From the NCBI GenBank assembly GCA_003116995.1, contig BDSL01000088.1, positions 124,001 to 188,000 on the forward strand: a stretch of DNA of 64,000 nt, given 5' to 3'. Numbering within the stretch: position 1 is the first letter of the stretch; every line of letters begins with the position of its first letter. Under the pieces are notes generated by a model. The model searched no databases. It was not told the DNA's origin and was given only the letters and a program-made list of their open reading frames with translations. Source of the stretch: Yamagishiella unicocca (Eukaryota; Chlorophyta; Chlorophyceae; Chlamydomonadales; Volvocaceae). Shown piece after piece: positions 36,150 to 48,459 of this stretch. The position numbers and the translations under genes are program-made.

Positions 36150-37304
36150 AGCGACGCCAACAGTTGATTGCCAACACGCCGTACGTTGGGGTACTGCAGC
36201 CGCATCGCATTGGCTCGAGTAAATTTCAATTTGCAATCTCATGCATGCAGCAACTGGAAGGGCGCTACAGCCGGGTATTGCAACAGGGCAATACTAACTG
36301 CTGGTGCCGCTGTCTTCGTTCTCTGCGCCCTTGGTCGGGTTTATGGTGGTTTGCCGTATCTCAGTAGAATGGTCTTTCCTTCTCCCATACATTGAAGCAC
36401 CACAATTCCACCTTTGCGTCGCTTGCTGCCCGTATGTCCGTTGGGGTCTTACGGCCGGGTGGGCGTTTACTCTTTTTCGTGCAGTAAAGACCCAAGCTAG
36501 CCAAGCGACCGCGCTTAGATGAAAGCCAGTCCTGTGCCCTGCTGAACCAAACGCAAACAATGATTTCGTCAATCAGCCGCGTGCGCTTTGCACGGAATGT
36601 TTCCTTTCACTTTCCTAACCGCTCTTCTGCTGCTGGCTGCCGCTGGGTTTAATCCTGCCTTATAAGTGAGACATCGTAACCGCACGGGAGGGCCACAAGG
36701 AAAGAACGCACGGGACGCTTTAGGCGATTGAGGTAGGTGTCGCCAGCAGCTAGTAGCAGCAGCAGCCTGGTGCGGGCTGACCCTTTTGAGTGACACTGGG
36801 ACACCATACGGACGGATGCGGCCTGGGATGGAGGAGCCCAAAGCAAGAGTAATTAGGATTCTTTTAAAGCTTCCTTTGTTCACTCAAAAAAATGCTAATA
36901 GGGATTCGCAGAGCAGGACACCCCGCCTCGCCCCTAAAGGAGATGCCCCAACAAAAGGCAATTGTCACGTTACACTGGTCATCGCGCAACTACAGCATTC
37001 TTCTCCTATTTTGGGGGCGCACTGCACCGGCTGAACACGATCCTCGCTCCTAAACGTAGACACACACACACACACTACCGTATGGAGGGCAAGCCCTACG
37101 TGGTACGGCACACCGGACGCAATGCGGTCGGTTCGATTCGGCGGGCTCGCTGCCTGATGTGCACTCAGCTGACAGGTCGCCTATGTCCAGATGATACGTT
37201 TCGTTTCGCACACGGAGCCGTATTTCCCATTGGCGGCACTACGGCGCATGTTTGGCACATAACAATGAGCACAAATCTTACTGATCAATCCAAAAGGCTA
37301 ATAT
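36150..37304. other. Intergenic upstream of pherophorin-type gene, no gene seen
   Basis: It holds the presumed upstream control region of the minus-strand pherophorin-type gene. A short CA repeat lies at about 37060-37075. Open frames are short and lack domains or splice partners. Confidence 0.4.
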
Positions 37305-38018
37305 GTTACAGTGTACGCAAGCTCGGACGAGCCCAGGACAAGAGACTTCACCAAAACCATACGGAAACCTAAGGACATGAGAAGCCGGCGCTAGACGGCG
37401 CTGGACGGTGCTAGCAGCCAACAGATGCCCCAAAGGGCATAGGGAAAACAGGGACACCCCGCCTCGCCCAAGTAGGAGGAGCCCGACATTATAACATCAC
37501 GGAAAAGGACAGCCCAGCCACCTCAAAGCCCACCACAGGTAATTAGCGCGCGACCAGACAGCCCGAAACGACGGAGTGGAAAAAGGCCCAGGGCGCCACC
37601 CACACGCGAAAATTGCCCCACCCGAAAGGGGACTGTGACACAACGGGCTGTCCCAAGAAACCAAGGTCAACGAGGACGGGCCTAATGCAAACTGGGCAGA
37701 CGGCGCCCCAGGCCACAAAGACGCCAATACGGTCCCAGAAACACCTAGGCGTAGCATGCGGCGATGGAGAAGAAACAAAGCCCCGGGCCCACACAGGTGG
37801 ACAAGAGGCCCACGAGGAGGAGCCGCTGAGGGTCCCCTGGGCAGCCAGGAGTTTAAGAGTCGGGATTTCATGCCACAAGAACTATTATCGTTTCCTGTTG
37901 TTCCCTGTGCCTTTTGGGGCATCTGCTGGTTGCTAGCGCTCTGGCTTCGCGTACGGTGAGGTCTAGGTATGGGGCCCCCTGTTGTCCTGCGCTTGCCCGG
38001 GCCTGAGGACATCGTAAC
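37305..38018. mobile_element. Foldback-like repeat element with long imperfect inverted ends
   Basis: The left end (37305-37344, starting GTTACAGTGTACGCAAGC) matches the reverse complement of the right end (37981-38018). The match continues inward for roughly 130-150 bp (the CTAGCAGCCAACAGATGCCCC region against its complement near 37880-37940). No transposase frame is present, and no clear target-site duplication was seen. Relatives of the same terminus start near 39328, 39774, 40245 and 41397. It is probably a non-autonomous element. Confidence 0.5.
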
Positions 38019-39327
38019 CTCTTATCATTTAATATACGTGGCGCAAAGGCCACTGTACAAATTCCAGCTACCGGTAAGTAAGCGCACGCACTGAGCCGGA
38101 GCGCGCTCCGTTTGGGGTACTTGCAGCGCGCCGGCGGGTCGATGGCAACAGGTTTGGAGAGAATACGTCCGCTTTAAATGTGCGGCCCTAAACTGCCAGA
38201 GTCACCGACGTGGCCTGCCGAGTGCCGACCGCGGCCGTGAAGCGGCCAGTACACCTTATTTGCCACAATTGGAGTCGCTGACGCACATACACATTACACA
38301 TACAGCGTCGAATTGCAACCAGTTGTCCTGCGTAAACGCGGTGGGTTGTAAACGGAGGCGTTTGGATGGTACGTACGGACTCTAAGACGGGCCGGGTTTG
38401 TTGGCTATATGTCAGCCGAACATGTGTTATTACACAATTATTTATTTAGCACTGAGTGGTTTCTGGGCCGCTTGACGACTCCAGATGCGGTTGGTGGCGA
38501 CACGCGTTCTGGCCGCTTCACGGCAGGTGCCGCCCCGCCTCCATCCGTTGGATTGAACCAACAGTTCCCACAAGCGGACACCCCCTTCCATTATTGATTT
38601 GCACGCCGTACTCGTTTGCATGGCATAAAACGCGCATGGTGCCTACGTTGGACCGTACCAGCCAGCAGTTAGTCACCACCCAGAGCAGGAACGGGCCCGT
38701 CGCGCTTACAAATTAAATTCATAGGCTGTCTAAAACGGAGCCAGTCATTTTCGTTTGGGGGCGCATACGTCGCCATCCTTGCGTCCGTGCGTGACTCCAG
38801 TGTGTAATTTCAACTGTTCAGACGTACGAGATGTAGCGCGTGGCCCATTCCAGGATGTCTGCTGAACTCTGGTTCCTTGTCGTCTTGAATTTATTTAAAC
38901 GTAGGAATCTTCGATTGCATACATTTGCGACTTGCAGTTGGTCCAGACGTCAGGTAGGGTCCCTCTCACCCTTTGAGCCACACCTGCCATACCTCATACG
39001 GCGCGCACGTTGCGTCGCAGTTTCCAGTGGTCCTTGCGTCAAAGGACAGAGCTGCAAATATAATAATCAAGTATTTATTGCAATAACAACATGGACAGAC
39101 AATAGTAATATGTTACAATGTTCTCAGTGAATCGACCCAGGTCAAGAAGAAGATACCCTTACCGTAAAATCATTGCGGTTGTTATATTTCAATATATGAC
39201 GAGGAAGTCGAGTGAGTACCTAAGCGCGAGGCGCCGGAATGAACGGGGCCGACCGGCCAAAGATTGGGTCAAACAGAGACGAACAGAGCGTCGGTAGGCT
39301 TCCTGGTATTTTGATTGCTGTGAGATG
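38019..39327. other. Intergenic, no gene seen
   Basis: Short open frames only. Nothing resembling an exon with good codon use, a domain or matching splice sites was found on either strand. Confidence 0.4.
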
Positions 39328-40700
39328 TTACAGTGTCCACAAGCCCGGACCAGCTCAGGACAAGAGAGGGATCCATACCAAGACCTCACCGGTGCGCCGT
39401 GCGACAAGCCAGGCTAGCAGCCAGCACACGCCCTAAAACCTGTTATGCACCTGTCCCTAACGCATCTTGAAGCGCAAGTGACAAAGACACCTGCTGCAGG
39501 CTACTACGTTCTAATTGCTACCAACTCTCAAACGCCGTCCCTGAAACCCCTGCCTGCCCTGGCTGCCCGGGGGCCTGAGCGGCTCCTGCATGGTGCTGTT
39601 CGTGTGCCGCTTGTCCGCCTGTGTGGTGCCTTCTGGCCCGAGGATGTTTTCTTTCCGCGTATGAAGGGTGTCCGACCTCAGTACGTCGGCCCGGGCTGTC
39701 TGATCCCCCGTTATCATGCGGTGGGCCTGGGGGTGCCTGGGTTGTCCTTTTGGGGCGGGACCCCGCCCTCTTGTTACAGTTTCCACAAGCCCGGGCGAGC
39801 CTAGGGCAAAAGGGGAGCCCCATACCGGGACCTCACCGTATGACAAGCCACCGCTAGCAGCCAGCAGGCCCCCCGAAAGGTAGGCACAGGAAAAACAGGA
39901 CACCCCGCCGGCGGGCAGCCGGCCCCGAGGGCGGGGCCCCAACAAAAAGAACAGCCCAGCCACCTCATGGCCCACCACAGGCAGGTAGCGCGGGACCAGA
40001 CAGCCCGAAACGACGGACTGGGAACAGGAAACCCCGGCGGCCCAGGGCACCATCTACACGTGATAATCGCCTCACGCAAAGGGCTGGCCAGCAAAGGAAA
40101 AATCATCATGACGGACAGCCCCAGCAAATCAGGGCCAAGAGGGCGGGCAAAACGCAAAACCAGGCAGACGGCGCCCCCGGCACACCCACCAACACGTAAC
40201 AAACACTATTATTTTCCTTCCATCCTATAGATAAATAAAGAACGCGGCACTGTGTCCTCAAAGCCCGGGCGAACCCAGGACACGAACAGGGGCCCATGTC
40301 CGTGGGCTCACCATTGGAGAGCCAGGGCTGAACCCAGCAGACGCCCCGGAGGGCACAGGAGGGCACAGGAGGGCACAGGAGGGCACAGGAGGGCACAGGA
40401 GGGCACAGGAGGGCACAGGAGGGCACAGGAGGGCACAGGAGGGCACAGGAGGGCACAGGAGGGCACAGGGAGAAACAAAGGACACCCCGCAACGCCTACG
40501 AGGGCGGGCCCCGGCAAAAAAAGACAACCCAGCAGCCCAAGGCCCACCTAGCCCACCGCGGGAAACAAAGCGACGCATAGCGGGACCAGACAGCACGGAC
40601 CAACGGGCTGGGGACAGAAAACCCCGGCGGCCCAGGGCATCACCCACTTGTCGAAAGCGCCCTACCTAAAAAACCGTCCAGCAAAGGGAACTTCACGATG
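39328..40700. repeat. Cluster of repeat copies of the 37-42 kb family
   Basis: Copies begin at about 39328, 39774 and 40245 with a terminus resembling GTGTCCTCAAGCCCGGGCGA. All contain CAGCAGACGCCCC-, GGACCAGACAGC- and CCCCGGCGGCCCAGGGCA-type blocks. The longer minus-strand frames here are low-complexity Cys/Pro/Leu/Val-rich readings of the repeat. They recur in each copy without a start, domain or splice pattern, so I do not call genes. Confidence 0.55.
40351..40469 (+). repeat. 10-bp minisatellite, about 12 copies
   Basis: About 12 near-perfect tandem copies of GGGCACAGGA are embedded in a copy of the 37-42 kb repeat family. The other family members have a single GGGCACAGGA-like block at this place, so the array seems to have expanded from it. 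Confidence 0.9.
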
Positions 40701-41396
40701 CGCAGTACCAAAAAACGTAGACCAAGAAGACGTGGAAACCGGTTTTGCGAAACCGGTGTCGCAGGGATCCTAAAATAGCATGAGATAATAAAGTTCAAAT
40801 TATCGTTTGTTTGTACGCACTGGACTTCCGTGCATCGCGATCGATAGCCCTCTGACCGACCATACAACCGCCGCACCGATCCCGACCCGAAACCCGACCC
40901 GAACGAGTCAGCCCGGCGCACCTAAGGGGAGGTAGATTCGCCTGGTGCAAACTGATTTAAATCCGAGCATCAGGGCTGCGAAAGTTGCGATCGGAGGATG
41001 CCGATCGAAACGATTCGCCTGCCTTGGTTTCAATGGGTGAATTCTTGGGAAGCAAACATTACCTTCCCATGGAGTGCTAAGGCTTCCGTGATATATGTCA
41101 CATCTGTTGCTTCCTTTGCCCGTCATAAAACAAAGAAATTGATTGAGAGGAAACACAGAAGCACAGCAGCACAGATGCCGACATAAGGGTTGGCCAATGG
41201 AGGATGCCTAACCTTGAGAATCAATCGCTAGGTGACTTTGTTCTTCACGATATCCATGGGCTAGCACGGTCAGCTCGCGTCCGAGCAGTAGTAGACAGTT
41301 CTGACGCGCGTCGCACGTTTCACCACGAAACCGCAGCCAAGCAGGAACAACCTGGTCCCTTCAGCTCGTTTGAGGCGGTTGTGATAATCAGAGGTG

Positions 41397-42190
41397 ACAA
41401 TGTCCTCAAGCCCGGGCGAACCCAGGGCAAGAAGCGGGGCCCATGTCCATGGCCTCACCATAGGAGAGCTGGGGCTGAACCCAGCAGACGCCCCGAAGAG
41501 CACAGGAGGGCCTTGAAAGGCACAAAAACGCCACCGCGTCCAAGCAGCAGCCAAGACGCAACAAGCAAAGTCAAACGCCAGGCACCACAAAACGAAACGC
41601 ACAACCCGCACGAAACAGCGGGGAAGGGCCACAACACAGACGTCCGGCAGAGCAGCCCAGAAAGGGAGCCGGCAAGTGGCAGGGGGATGAACCGTGAACA
41701 GCCACAACCCACACGGACGCGCCAACCATCGCGCCAACCAGCAAAAGGAATGTTAGCACAAAGGGCATTCCAAAAAAGGAAGCAGAACACCGCAGACAGC
41801 ACCCCACACGGACAAGGACCAAGACGCGCCAGCCCACCACAGCCACAACGGAGAAAGGATAAGACAAGTCAGCGCTAGCGGCCAGCAGACGCCCCCAAAG
41901 GCACAGGAAAGAAGGGATCCCCCGCCGCGCCGAAGGCAGCGAGTCCCCCCCACACAAAACAACCCAGGCACCCTAGGCCCACCGCCAGGAACAACGACGA
42001 GAGCAGCAATCAGCTCGGACCGACGCGCCCAAGGCAACACCCACCCCACCCAAGCAACCGGCCAGCAAGGAAACGTCAGCACGACGGGTAGTCCCAACGA
42101 ACCAAGGCCAAGAGGGCGGGCAAAAGGCAAAACCGGGCAGACGGCGCCCGCGGCACACCCACCAGCACGGCCACAGACGACAGAACCAAC
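41397..42190. repeat. Further copy of the 37-42 kb repeat family
   Basis: It starts with AATGTCCTCAAGCCCGGGCG and continues with the family's internal blocks to about 42190 (GGCAGACGGCGCCCG, ACACCCACCAGCACGG). The plus-strand frame 41204-41878 and the minus-strand frames through it are rich in Lys/Gln/Pro or Cys/Val and show no domain. The 42191-42708 stretch after it is the presumed 3' flank of the Taspase gene. Confidence 0.5.
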
Positions 42191-42708
42191 TAGGCGCACC
42201 AACGGTGTTGCCGAGCTCGTGATAATATGGACGCAATGGTGAACGCATGTAAGGCCGCCGTAAAGCGCCGGTACCTGTTAAAGCCTGACAGCCTAAGTGG
42301 CAGCCATTACGTAAGCGTGTTCGCGGTGCTCCCTCCGAAGCGGAGATGCCGTCCCATGGGTCGTCCGTGGGCATTCATGCTATCCGGTGAAGGGGAAGGG
42401 GCTGGCGTTGCGGCGAGTGCACGAGCAGCAGCATGCGTGGGAAGGGGGGAAGGGGGGAGGGGCTGGCAGGTGCCTTCGGGGCCCGGCGGGGCCTTAGAAA
42501 TGCACCCTAATTGTACTTGTACTGAAATGCTAGGGATTGTAGCAGTTACTACTACATGCACAGGTGGGGGCCTTGGGGGTGTCTCACGGTACCAGGTAGG
42601 GGGTCTTTCCGCGGGGAGGGAGGCAATGACTTGCTTTCGAATAGTTTCGGGTGGTAGGCTGGGGCCAGGGAGTTAGCAAGAAGACGTTACAGTGTCCCGA
42701 CAGCGGCG

Positions 42709-43157
42709 TCACGCCGGGGCCCCCGACCCGTGGGTCGGCCCGATCTCCCAGCTCGCGCACACGCCCATCCGCACCACGCTCCCGGCCCCCCCCTGCGGCC
42801 CCTGCGGCAACGACCCATGCGGTGTCCCTGAGGTACCCCGCGCCAGGACCCGCTCCTGCCCAGAGCCCCGCCGCAGGAACGTAGCTGCAGCCGTGGCAGC
42901 AGCAGCAGCAGCAGCAGCAGCCTGGGGATGCTGCCCCGGCTGCAGGTGGTTGTGGTGGTTGCGGTTGTTGGGGTGGTGGTTGTAGTCGTTGTGCGTCAAG
43001 TGCATCACCCCCATGGATGTGGCACAGTGGACCGCTGCGAGCTCCGCCTCAACCACCACGCGATGCCCAACACCCCCGCCGCCGCCGCCGCCGCCCCCAT
43101 GACCCCCGCCGCTACCAGTACCACCGCCGCCATCGCCACCAGGACCCCCGCAGCTAT

Positions 43158-43188
<31 letters not shown>

Positions 43189-46100
43189 CTCTGCCCCCAC
43201 CCACGAGCTGCGCTCACCATTGCCACCACCACCAACACAACCCGCAGCAGGTCCTCTTGCCAGTTCGGGCACCCGCTCCGAAGCCGCGCCCGACGCTGCG
43301 CCCCGCTGCCCTGCAGCGTTCTGCGGTTGCGTCTGCTGCGTCTGCTGCGTCTGCTGGCCATGGACAGGGCCCGCCGCCTCCCGCCGCTCCCCCCACTGCT
43401 CCGAGGGCTGCGGCTCTGCGCGCTGCTCCGCGGTCACCAGCCGCAGCACCACCCTCGCCGCAAGCACCCCGCTGTCCCAGGGGGGCCGCTGGCTTGCCAC
43501 CACTCGCCTCTCCAGCACTTGCCCCAGCGTCTGCGAGGAGCACCAGGGGGGTGGCATGAAAACCGGTTACACCACCGGTTACATCACAGACCACACGGAT
43601 AGGATAGACAGGGGGTTACAGAAAAGAACCGGTTATTCGACACGGAAAGTGTGGGATAGCCAGGGGGGAGGGGAAGGTCTCATGCGCCTGACATCACCGC
43701 ATCCAAACGCCGCCGATGTCGCCGGTCGCCCGGCTTCGAGGCATGTAGGCGAGGGAAGCAGGGGGGCCGCCCCGGGTACGTACCTCGCCATGGAAGGAAC
43801 GATAACGACCCCGACTCACTTACCTTGTCGCCCACCCGCCCCGAAGGCCTAGGCCACCGGCGGCCGCCTCGGCGTCACCCACCCTCCCGCCCTCCCTCCA
43901 GCTGCCCTCCCCCCCTTGCACCGCCTCGTCTTCCGCCTCACCTCCATCCCCCTCCCCTCGCCTCCCCTTCCCCTCACTCCCTCACCCCCTCCTTTACCCT
44001 CACCTCGTCCAGCAGCTGCACCAGCTCCCCAGAGCGGCCTTCCTCGCAGGACCCCTCCCAACTGCAGTCCCCTCCGTCCTCTCCGTCCCCACCGTCCTCT
44101 CCGTCCCCTGCGCCTCCGCCATCAGCACCCCCACCCCTCGTCGTCCGAACCACATCCGGCATCGAGCTCCTGCCGCCGCCACCCACCGCGTCACCAACTG
44201 CAGCTGCACCGGCACCGGAGGTAGCTGCAGCCGCGGCGGCTGTAGCAGCAGCGGCTGTAGCAGCGGCGGCTGTAGCAGCGGCGGCTGTAGCAGCGCCGGC
44301 GCACTGCCTCGCCAGGTCCCCGCGCACGACTGCCTCCCCCACCCCGGTCACGCTGGCGGCGAACCCAGGGACACAGCGGCAACAGTGCCGGTAGTGCAAC
44401 AGGTCCGGGCCGGGCCGCACGAGGTCGCGAGAGGAGCTGGCCGGGGCGGCGCCCGCTGGGGGGCACCATGGGGCGGCTGAAGGCGCCGGCTCTGCCAGGA
44501 GATGTGGCGGCGGCCGCGGCGGGAGAAGCAGCGGCGGCGACGACGTGACGTGGCCAGCGGCGGCGGCGGCGGCGGCGCAGCGGGCGGCGGCGCCGGCGCA
44601 TTCGTCGCAGACCCATGGGTCCTGTCCCCAGCACCCGCTGCCGTACACAGCGGCCTCCCCAACGCGGCCCGGGAACTTGACGGCGATGCCGCCCGAGGAT
44701 ACACCGGACGCCACCCGGCCTGTGGTGGTTGGCGGTTGGGAGTATGGAAGAAGAACGGGAGAGGGCGGTTGGGTTGGGGCAAGTTGGGGTAGAGCGGAGG
44801 TGCGGTGAGGGCGGCTAGGGGTGTTGGGGTGATGTGGACGTGTTGGTGGAGCCTTCTGACAATTTTGTTGCTCTTCAAAAAATTAGTGTGGTAACGCACT
44901 GCTCCATCACGCGTACATCCTTGTCTGATATCCTTGTCTTTACCACATTTTCCTCCATAGGAGTCATTCATGAAATTGATGAAGTTGAAGAAACAACGAA
45001 GTGGCACACGCACGATGTGGGTGCGGCCCCCGCAGCCGCTCCTCCCGTTCCATCACATGCCGACGACATGCCGGTCAGTTAGCACCTGAAGCCGCGGCCG
45101 CCGTTGGGGCGTCTTGAGGTACTCCTATAGGGTTCTCCGCTTCGTGCCCAACCGAATCCAACGACCCTGGGCAGTTCCCCCAACCGACTCGGCACTCACC
45201 CATGTAATCCACACACAGCGCTCCAACCGTATCCAAACGGACCTCCTCGACGTCCGCCTCCCAATCGCCGCTGTCACCGCCGCCACCGCCGCCGCCGCCG
45301 TCACCGCCGCTGTCACCGCCGCCGCCACCGCCGGCGGCCGCCTCCGTCACACTCCTCGATTGCCCCCTCCCACCACCAACGGCCCCGGCGCCGACAGCAG
45401 TGCGGATCTTCTTGTTGGGCGGACCCTCCCCTGGCGGCTGGAGCCGCCCCTCCGAGCGAAGATCGCCAAGTCCACGAGAGTCACCCAGCTGTTGCTGCTG
45501 TTGCTGCTGTTGCTGCTGTTGCTGCCCCTGCTGCTGCCCCTGCTGCTGCCCCTGCTGCTGCCCGTGTTGTCCCTGAGCCCTCGCCACCGCAACATCACGC
45601 CCACTTCCCCCAGCCGCCCCGGGCGCCGCAGGGCCCTCCGGGGATGCAGCGAGCGCCGCCGTTCCGACAGCCGCCGCCGCCTCGGCCGCCGCCCGAATCA
45701 TGTGGGTGTATCGGCGCCACGAGCCTAGGGCCGCAGAGGTGACCTGGAACTGGGAGGGGTGTAGCAAGGTTGCGGCGGGGGGGCGGTTGGTGAGTTTTGG
45801 GGAACTGCGGGAGGAAAATGGGGTATGATGACGCCGCCGCTCAGCCACGAACACGATTCTCAAGGGCGGCGGCGTTCGAGGCATCCGCTGCAACTCCACC
45901 GCCGCCGCCCCGCCGCTCCAGCCGCCGCTACGCCGCCCCTCCTGCCCCGCCCGTCGCCAAGTCCTCCCCCGCCCGCTCAGCCCCGGCCCTCCGCCCCAGC
46001 GGCATACCCAGTCACCCACCCCTGGCGGCACCGGCTGGCCCGGGGGCACCGCAACCAGACCCGCCGCGTGCGCGTAGCTGCGGGCCCCTTCGCCCACCAA

Positions 46101-47429
46101 CAGCCTGGCAGGGAGGGCAGGGCAGGGCAGGGCAGGGCAGGGCAGGGCAGGGCATTGGTTCGGGTGGGGGAGGGGCCCAGAGGGGGCGCATGGGTGGGCA
46201 CGAATGCGAGGGCAGCCGGGGGGGCGCCTGGCAGGGAGGCCCACTCACATGGGCCTTACGCGACCGCAGCTGAGAGGTACGGCAGAGTCCCTCGCCAGTG
46301 CCGCAGCCGCCAATATGGGGTTCTGCACGCCTGCAGCCATCGCCGCCGCCGCCGTCGCCGCCAGGACCAGCACCAGGACCACAGCATCAGGCGGTGGAGG
46401 CAGCGCCATTGTGAGAGGGGTGCCGACGAGTGCGAATGCCGGTCATTCATTTGCGGGCGGTGGCAAAGAAAGGTCGGTGGGAAGTTCGTAAGAGGTTGGG
46501 AGAGGCCGTCGGAGGAAGGGGGAGGGAAAGAGAGGGAGGGAGGGAGGGGGGGGAGAGGGCAGCGAGAGGTGGCTTGCAGGAGCAGCGAGCGAGGTGGGAC
46601 GCCGGCAATGAAGTAGTGTCGGGCGCCCAGACGAGACGACGTATCAGGAGGCGGTGAGTATGGCGTATTATGCCCCTTGTTTCCTCGTATCCATTACTCC
46701 CCAACCGCCAACCATTGCACTGTTTCTCGCCCGACTCCCAGCCCACCTCCCCGCCCGCTTCCCCGACCACCTCCCCAGTCAACACAAGCTCCCGCCCGCT
46801 GCCGTACCAGCTACTGCGCCCACCGCGCCGTACCGCCCGTCGCCCGCCATCAGCGATGCGTCGCATTCCACTGCGCCCGCCAGGTTAAGACTGGAGCCGG
46901 TGCCGGCGTTGGTGAAGGGGCTGTCCTGCGGAGCGGTTAATTGGTTGGTAGTTAGGTCCGTGTTGGCGGGTGGATGATGGCGACTTAGGGGGCAGGGCTG
47001 CGCTTGTACGGAGGTTGCAAGGAAAAACCGTGTGCGGAAGAGGAAGGAGGTGGGGAGTTCCGCCGCCCTGACACCACCGCCGCCCCTAGGAGAGAGGCCC
47101 ACGGACTCACTTCAAGGACGCGTATTGCTGCCGCCACGCCATCTGCCGCTGGGTGCCCGCCCGCCAGCACCGCCGCCGCCGCCTGGCACGCCGCCGCCAT
47201 GGCCTGCCTGCGGATCCGGTCGGGCGCGGCGGTGTTGCTTTTGGTGCGATCTTGCCAGTGCCGGTATCAACCATGGTAGGAAGGGTGCGAAGCCGGAAAA
47301 TTGCAACGTTGGGAAGTTGGGAGTTGGGTTGTTAGCAGTTGGGAAGCGGGGCCCACCTGTACACCGCCTCCTTGGCCGGTGCATGCGCCCCCGCACCGCA
47401 GTGCACCGCCACCAGGAAGGGGAAGGAGA

Positions 47430-47500
<71 letters not shown>

Positions 47501-47550
47501 GGAGGCGGTGGCGGGTGGCCCACCGGCGTCATCGCCGCTGTGGGCTCCAT
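42709..47550 (-). CDS. TASP1: Taspase-1-like threonine protease, 8 exons, 895 aa
   Basis: N-terminal-nucleophile hydrolase of the asparaginase-2 family; animal Taspase-1 self-cleaves before a Thr and then cuts nuclear proteins such as MLL and TFIIA. Exons in transcript order: 47550-47357, 47237-47111, 46925-46808, 46330-46249, 46104-46020, 45743-45200, 44719-44004, 43530-42709; the sum is 896 codons. Matching blocks in order: FLVAVHCGAGAHAPAKE; DSPFTNAGTGSSLN; VECDASLMAGDGRYGAVGAV; MLLVGEGAR; LDTVGALCVDYMG with Asp373-Thr374 as the predicted cleavage site and nucleophile; VSSGGIAVKFPGRVGEAAVYGSGCW; SVTGVGEAVVRGDLARQC. Human Taspase-1 is about 420 aa. The excess here is Gln18-40, a Gln/Gly/Asp-rich stretch before Thr374, Ala runs, and a Gly/His-rich C-terminal region. 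The ATG at 47550 is the first in frame. The exon 2 acceptor (AAAAG, 47238-47239) is the weakest site, and the C-terminal limit is uncertain. Confidence 0.85.
46116..46152 (-). repeat. GGGCA pentamer array in Taspase intron 4
   Basis: About seven tandem AGGGC/GGGCA units on the plus strand. On the coding strand they form a CTGCC pyrimidine-rich tract just before the exon 5 acceptor, so copy number could affect that acceptor. Confidence 0.7.
47431..47499 (-). repeat. Uninterrupted CAG x23 encoding poly-Gln
   Basis: Twenty-three pure CTG triplets on the plus strand read as 23 CAG codons (Gln18-Gln40) in Taspase exon 1, after a five-Pro run. Confidence 0.92.
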
Positions 47551-48459
47551 GGGCGACTGCGAGGGCAACCCCGCCCCGCCCCTCTCCACGATCCACCCCA
47601 CCCGCAAACCGGCTATAGCTCCTCCAGATGAGCAGCCGCTAGCGCAGATGTCTGAAGGTCGATGCTGCTGATAAGGTGTCCTCTTAATGCGACCTTGCGG
47701 CTATTCTGCAGCGCGGCACGAATGAGCAGGCGCAGCAGCAGCAGAAGCAAGAGCTCACTGCGGGCGGTTATTAGGAGCCCTGTGTGCGTGCGGCGCTTCG
47801 GAACAGGGCAGAGCGGGTGATGTTTGATAGGATGCTGGAGATTTGTCTGTGTGGTACACCACTGGGTCCTGATGCAGCAGCTGCGGCAGCAGCTGCGGTC
47901 ATGAACGGTGCTACTGCGGCTTCGTAACGCCACCCCGGCGTACCTAGCCAAGTAGCCCCGGAGGGCCTGCACCTTCCGTGAGTGGCAAGGATTCAAGTAG
48001 CCGTGTGCGATGTCGGTAGCAGCCTGTTCGGGGAGAGCGGCCTGAAGCAGCACCTTGCAGATGTGAAACGTGCAAGCTAAATAATATGAGTGTAGAACAA
48101 AGTGTGTACTACATATTACATTGGGTTATGCAGCAAAAGGCAGTCGGAATGCAACTGTTACAAGGTAGCTGGAGCAGTCAGGGTGCCGCCATGGACGAGC
48201 GACCAACCAGCCATACATGAATTTGGATTAAGCGTATGCGCGACTAGTACTGCAGCATATACATCACCATCAAACACAGGCCTTGTAGTTTTGCTGTAAT
48301 TCGGTTGCCAAACTTCCACTTCTGCACAGGACTACTGAGACATCCTTGCTGTCCACGCTCTTTGTTGCTTGCCACGACAAGCTTCGCACGTAGTAGTTCT
48401 TAAAAGAACCCGGTCACTGGGGAAACTCGCAGCCGCCACGCCGACATCGTCGAGGGAGA
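47551..48459. other. Divergent promoter region between Taspase-like gene and UTP23
   Basis: The two genes start 909 bp apart and run away from each other, so this interval should hold both promoters and 5' UTRs. A minus-strand open frame at 47613-48053 contains a fairly well-composed stretch (HSRKVQALRGYLARYAGVAL), but no start context or splice link to the Taspase gene was found. Confidence 0.45.

Noticed and set aside
40351..40469. CRISPR-like array
   Set aside because: The units are 10 bp with no spacers, in a eukaryotic context; it is a minisatellite.
41204..41957. Overlapping 224-aa (+) and 128-155-aa (-) frames
   Set aside because: They are long frames on both strands of the same repeat copy, biased in composition, and recur in other repeat copies.
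47613..48053. Minus-strand frame with HSRKVQALRGYLARYAG
   Set aside because: Part of it has good composition, but there is no splice connection to the Taspase gene and no recognised domain; a gene relic is possible but unsupported.
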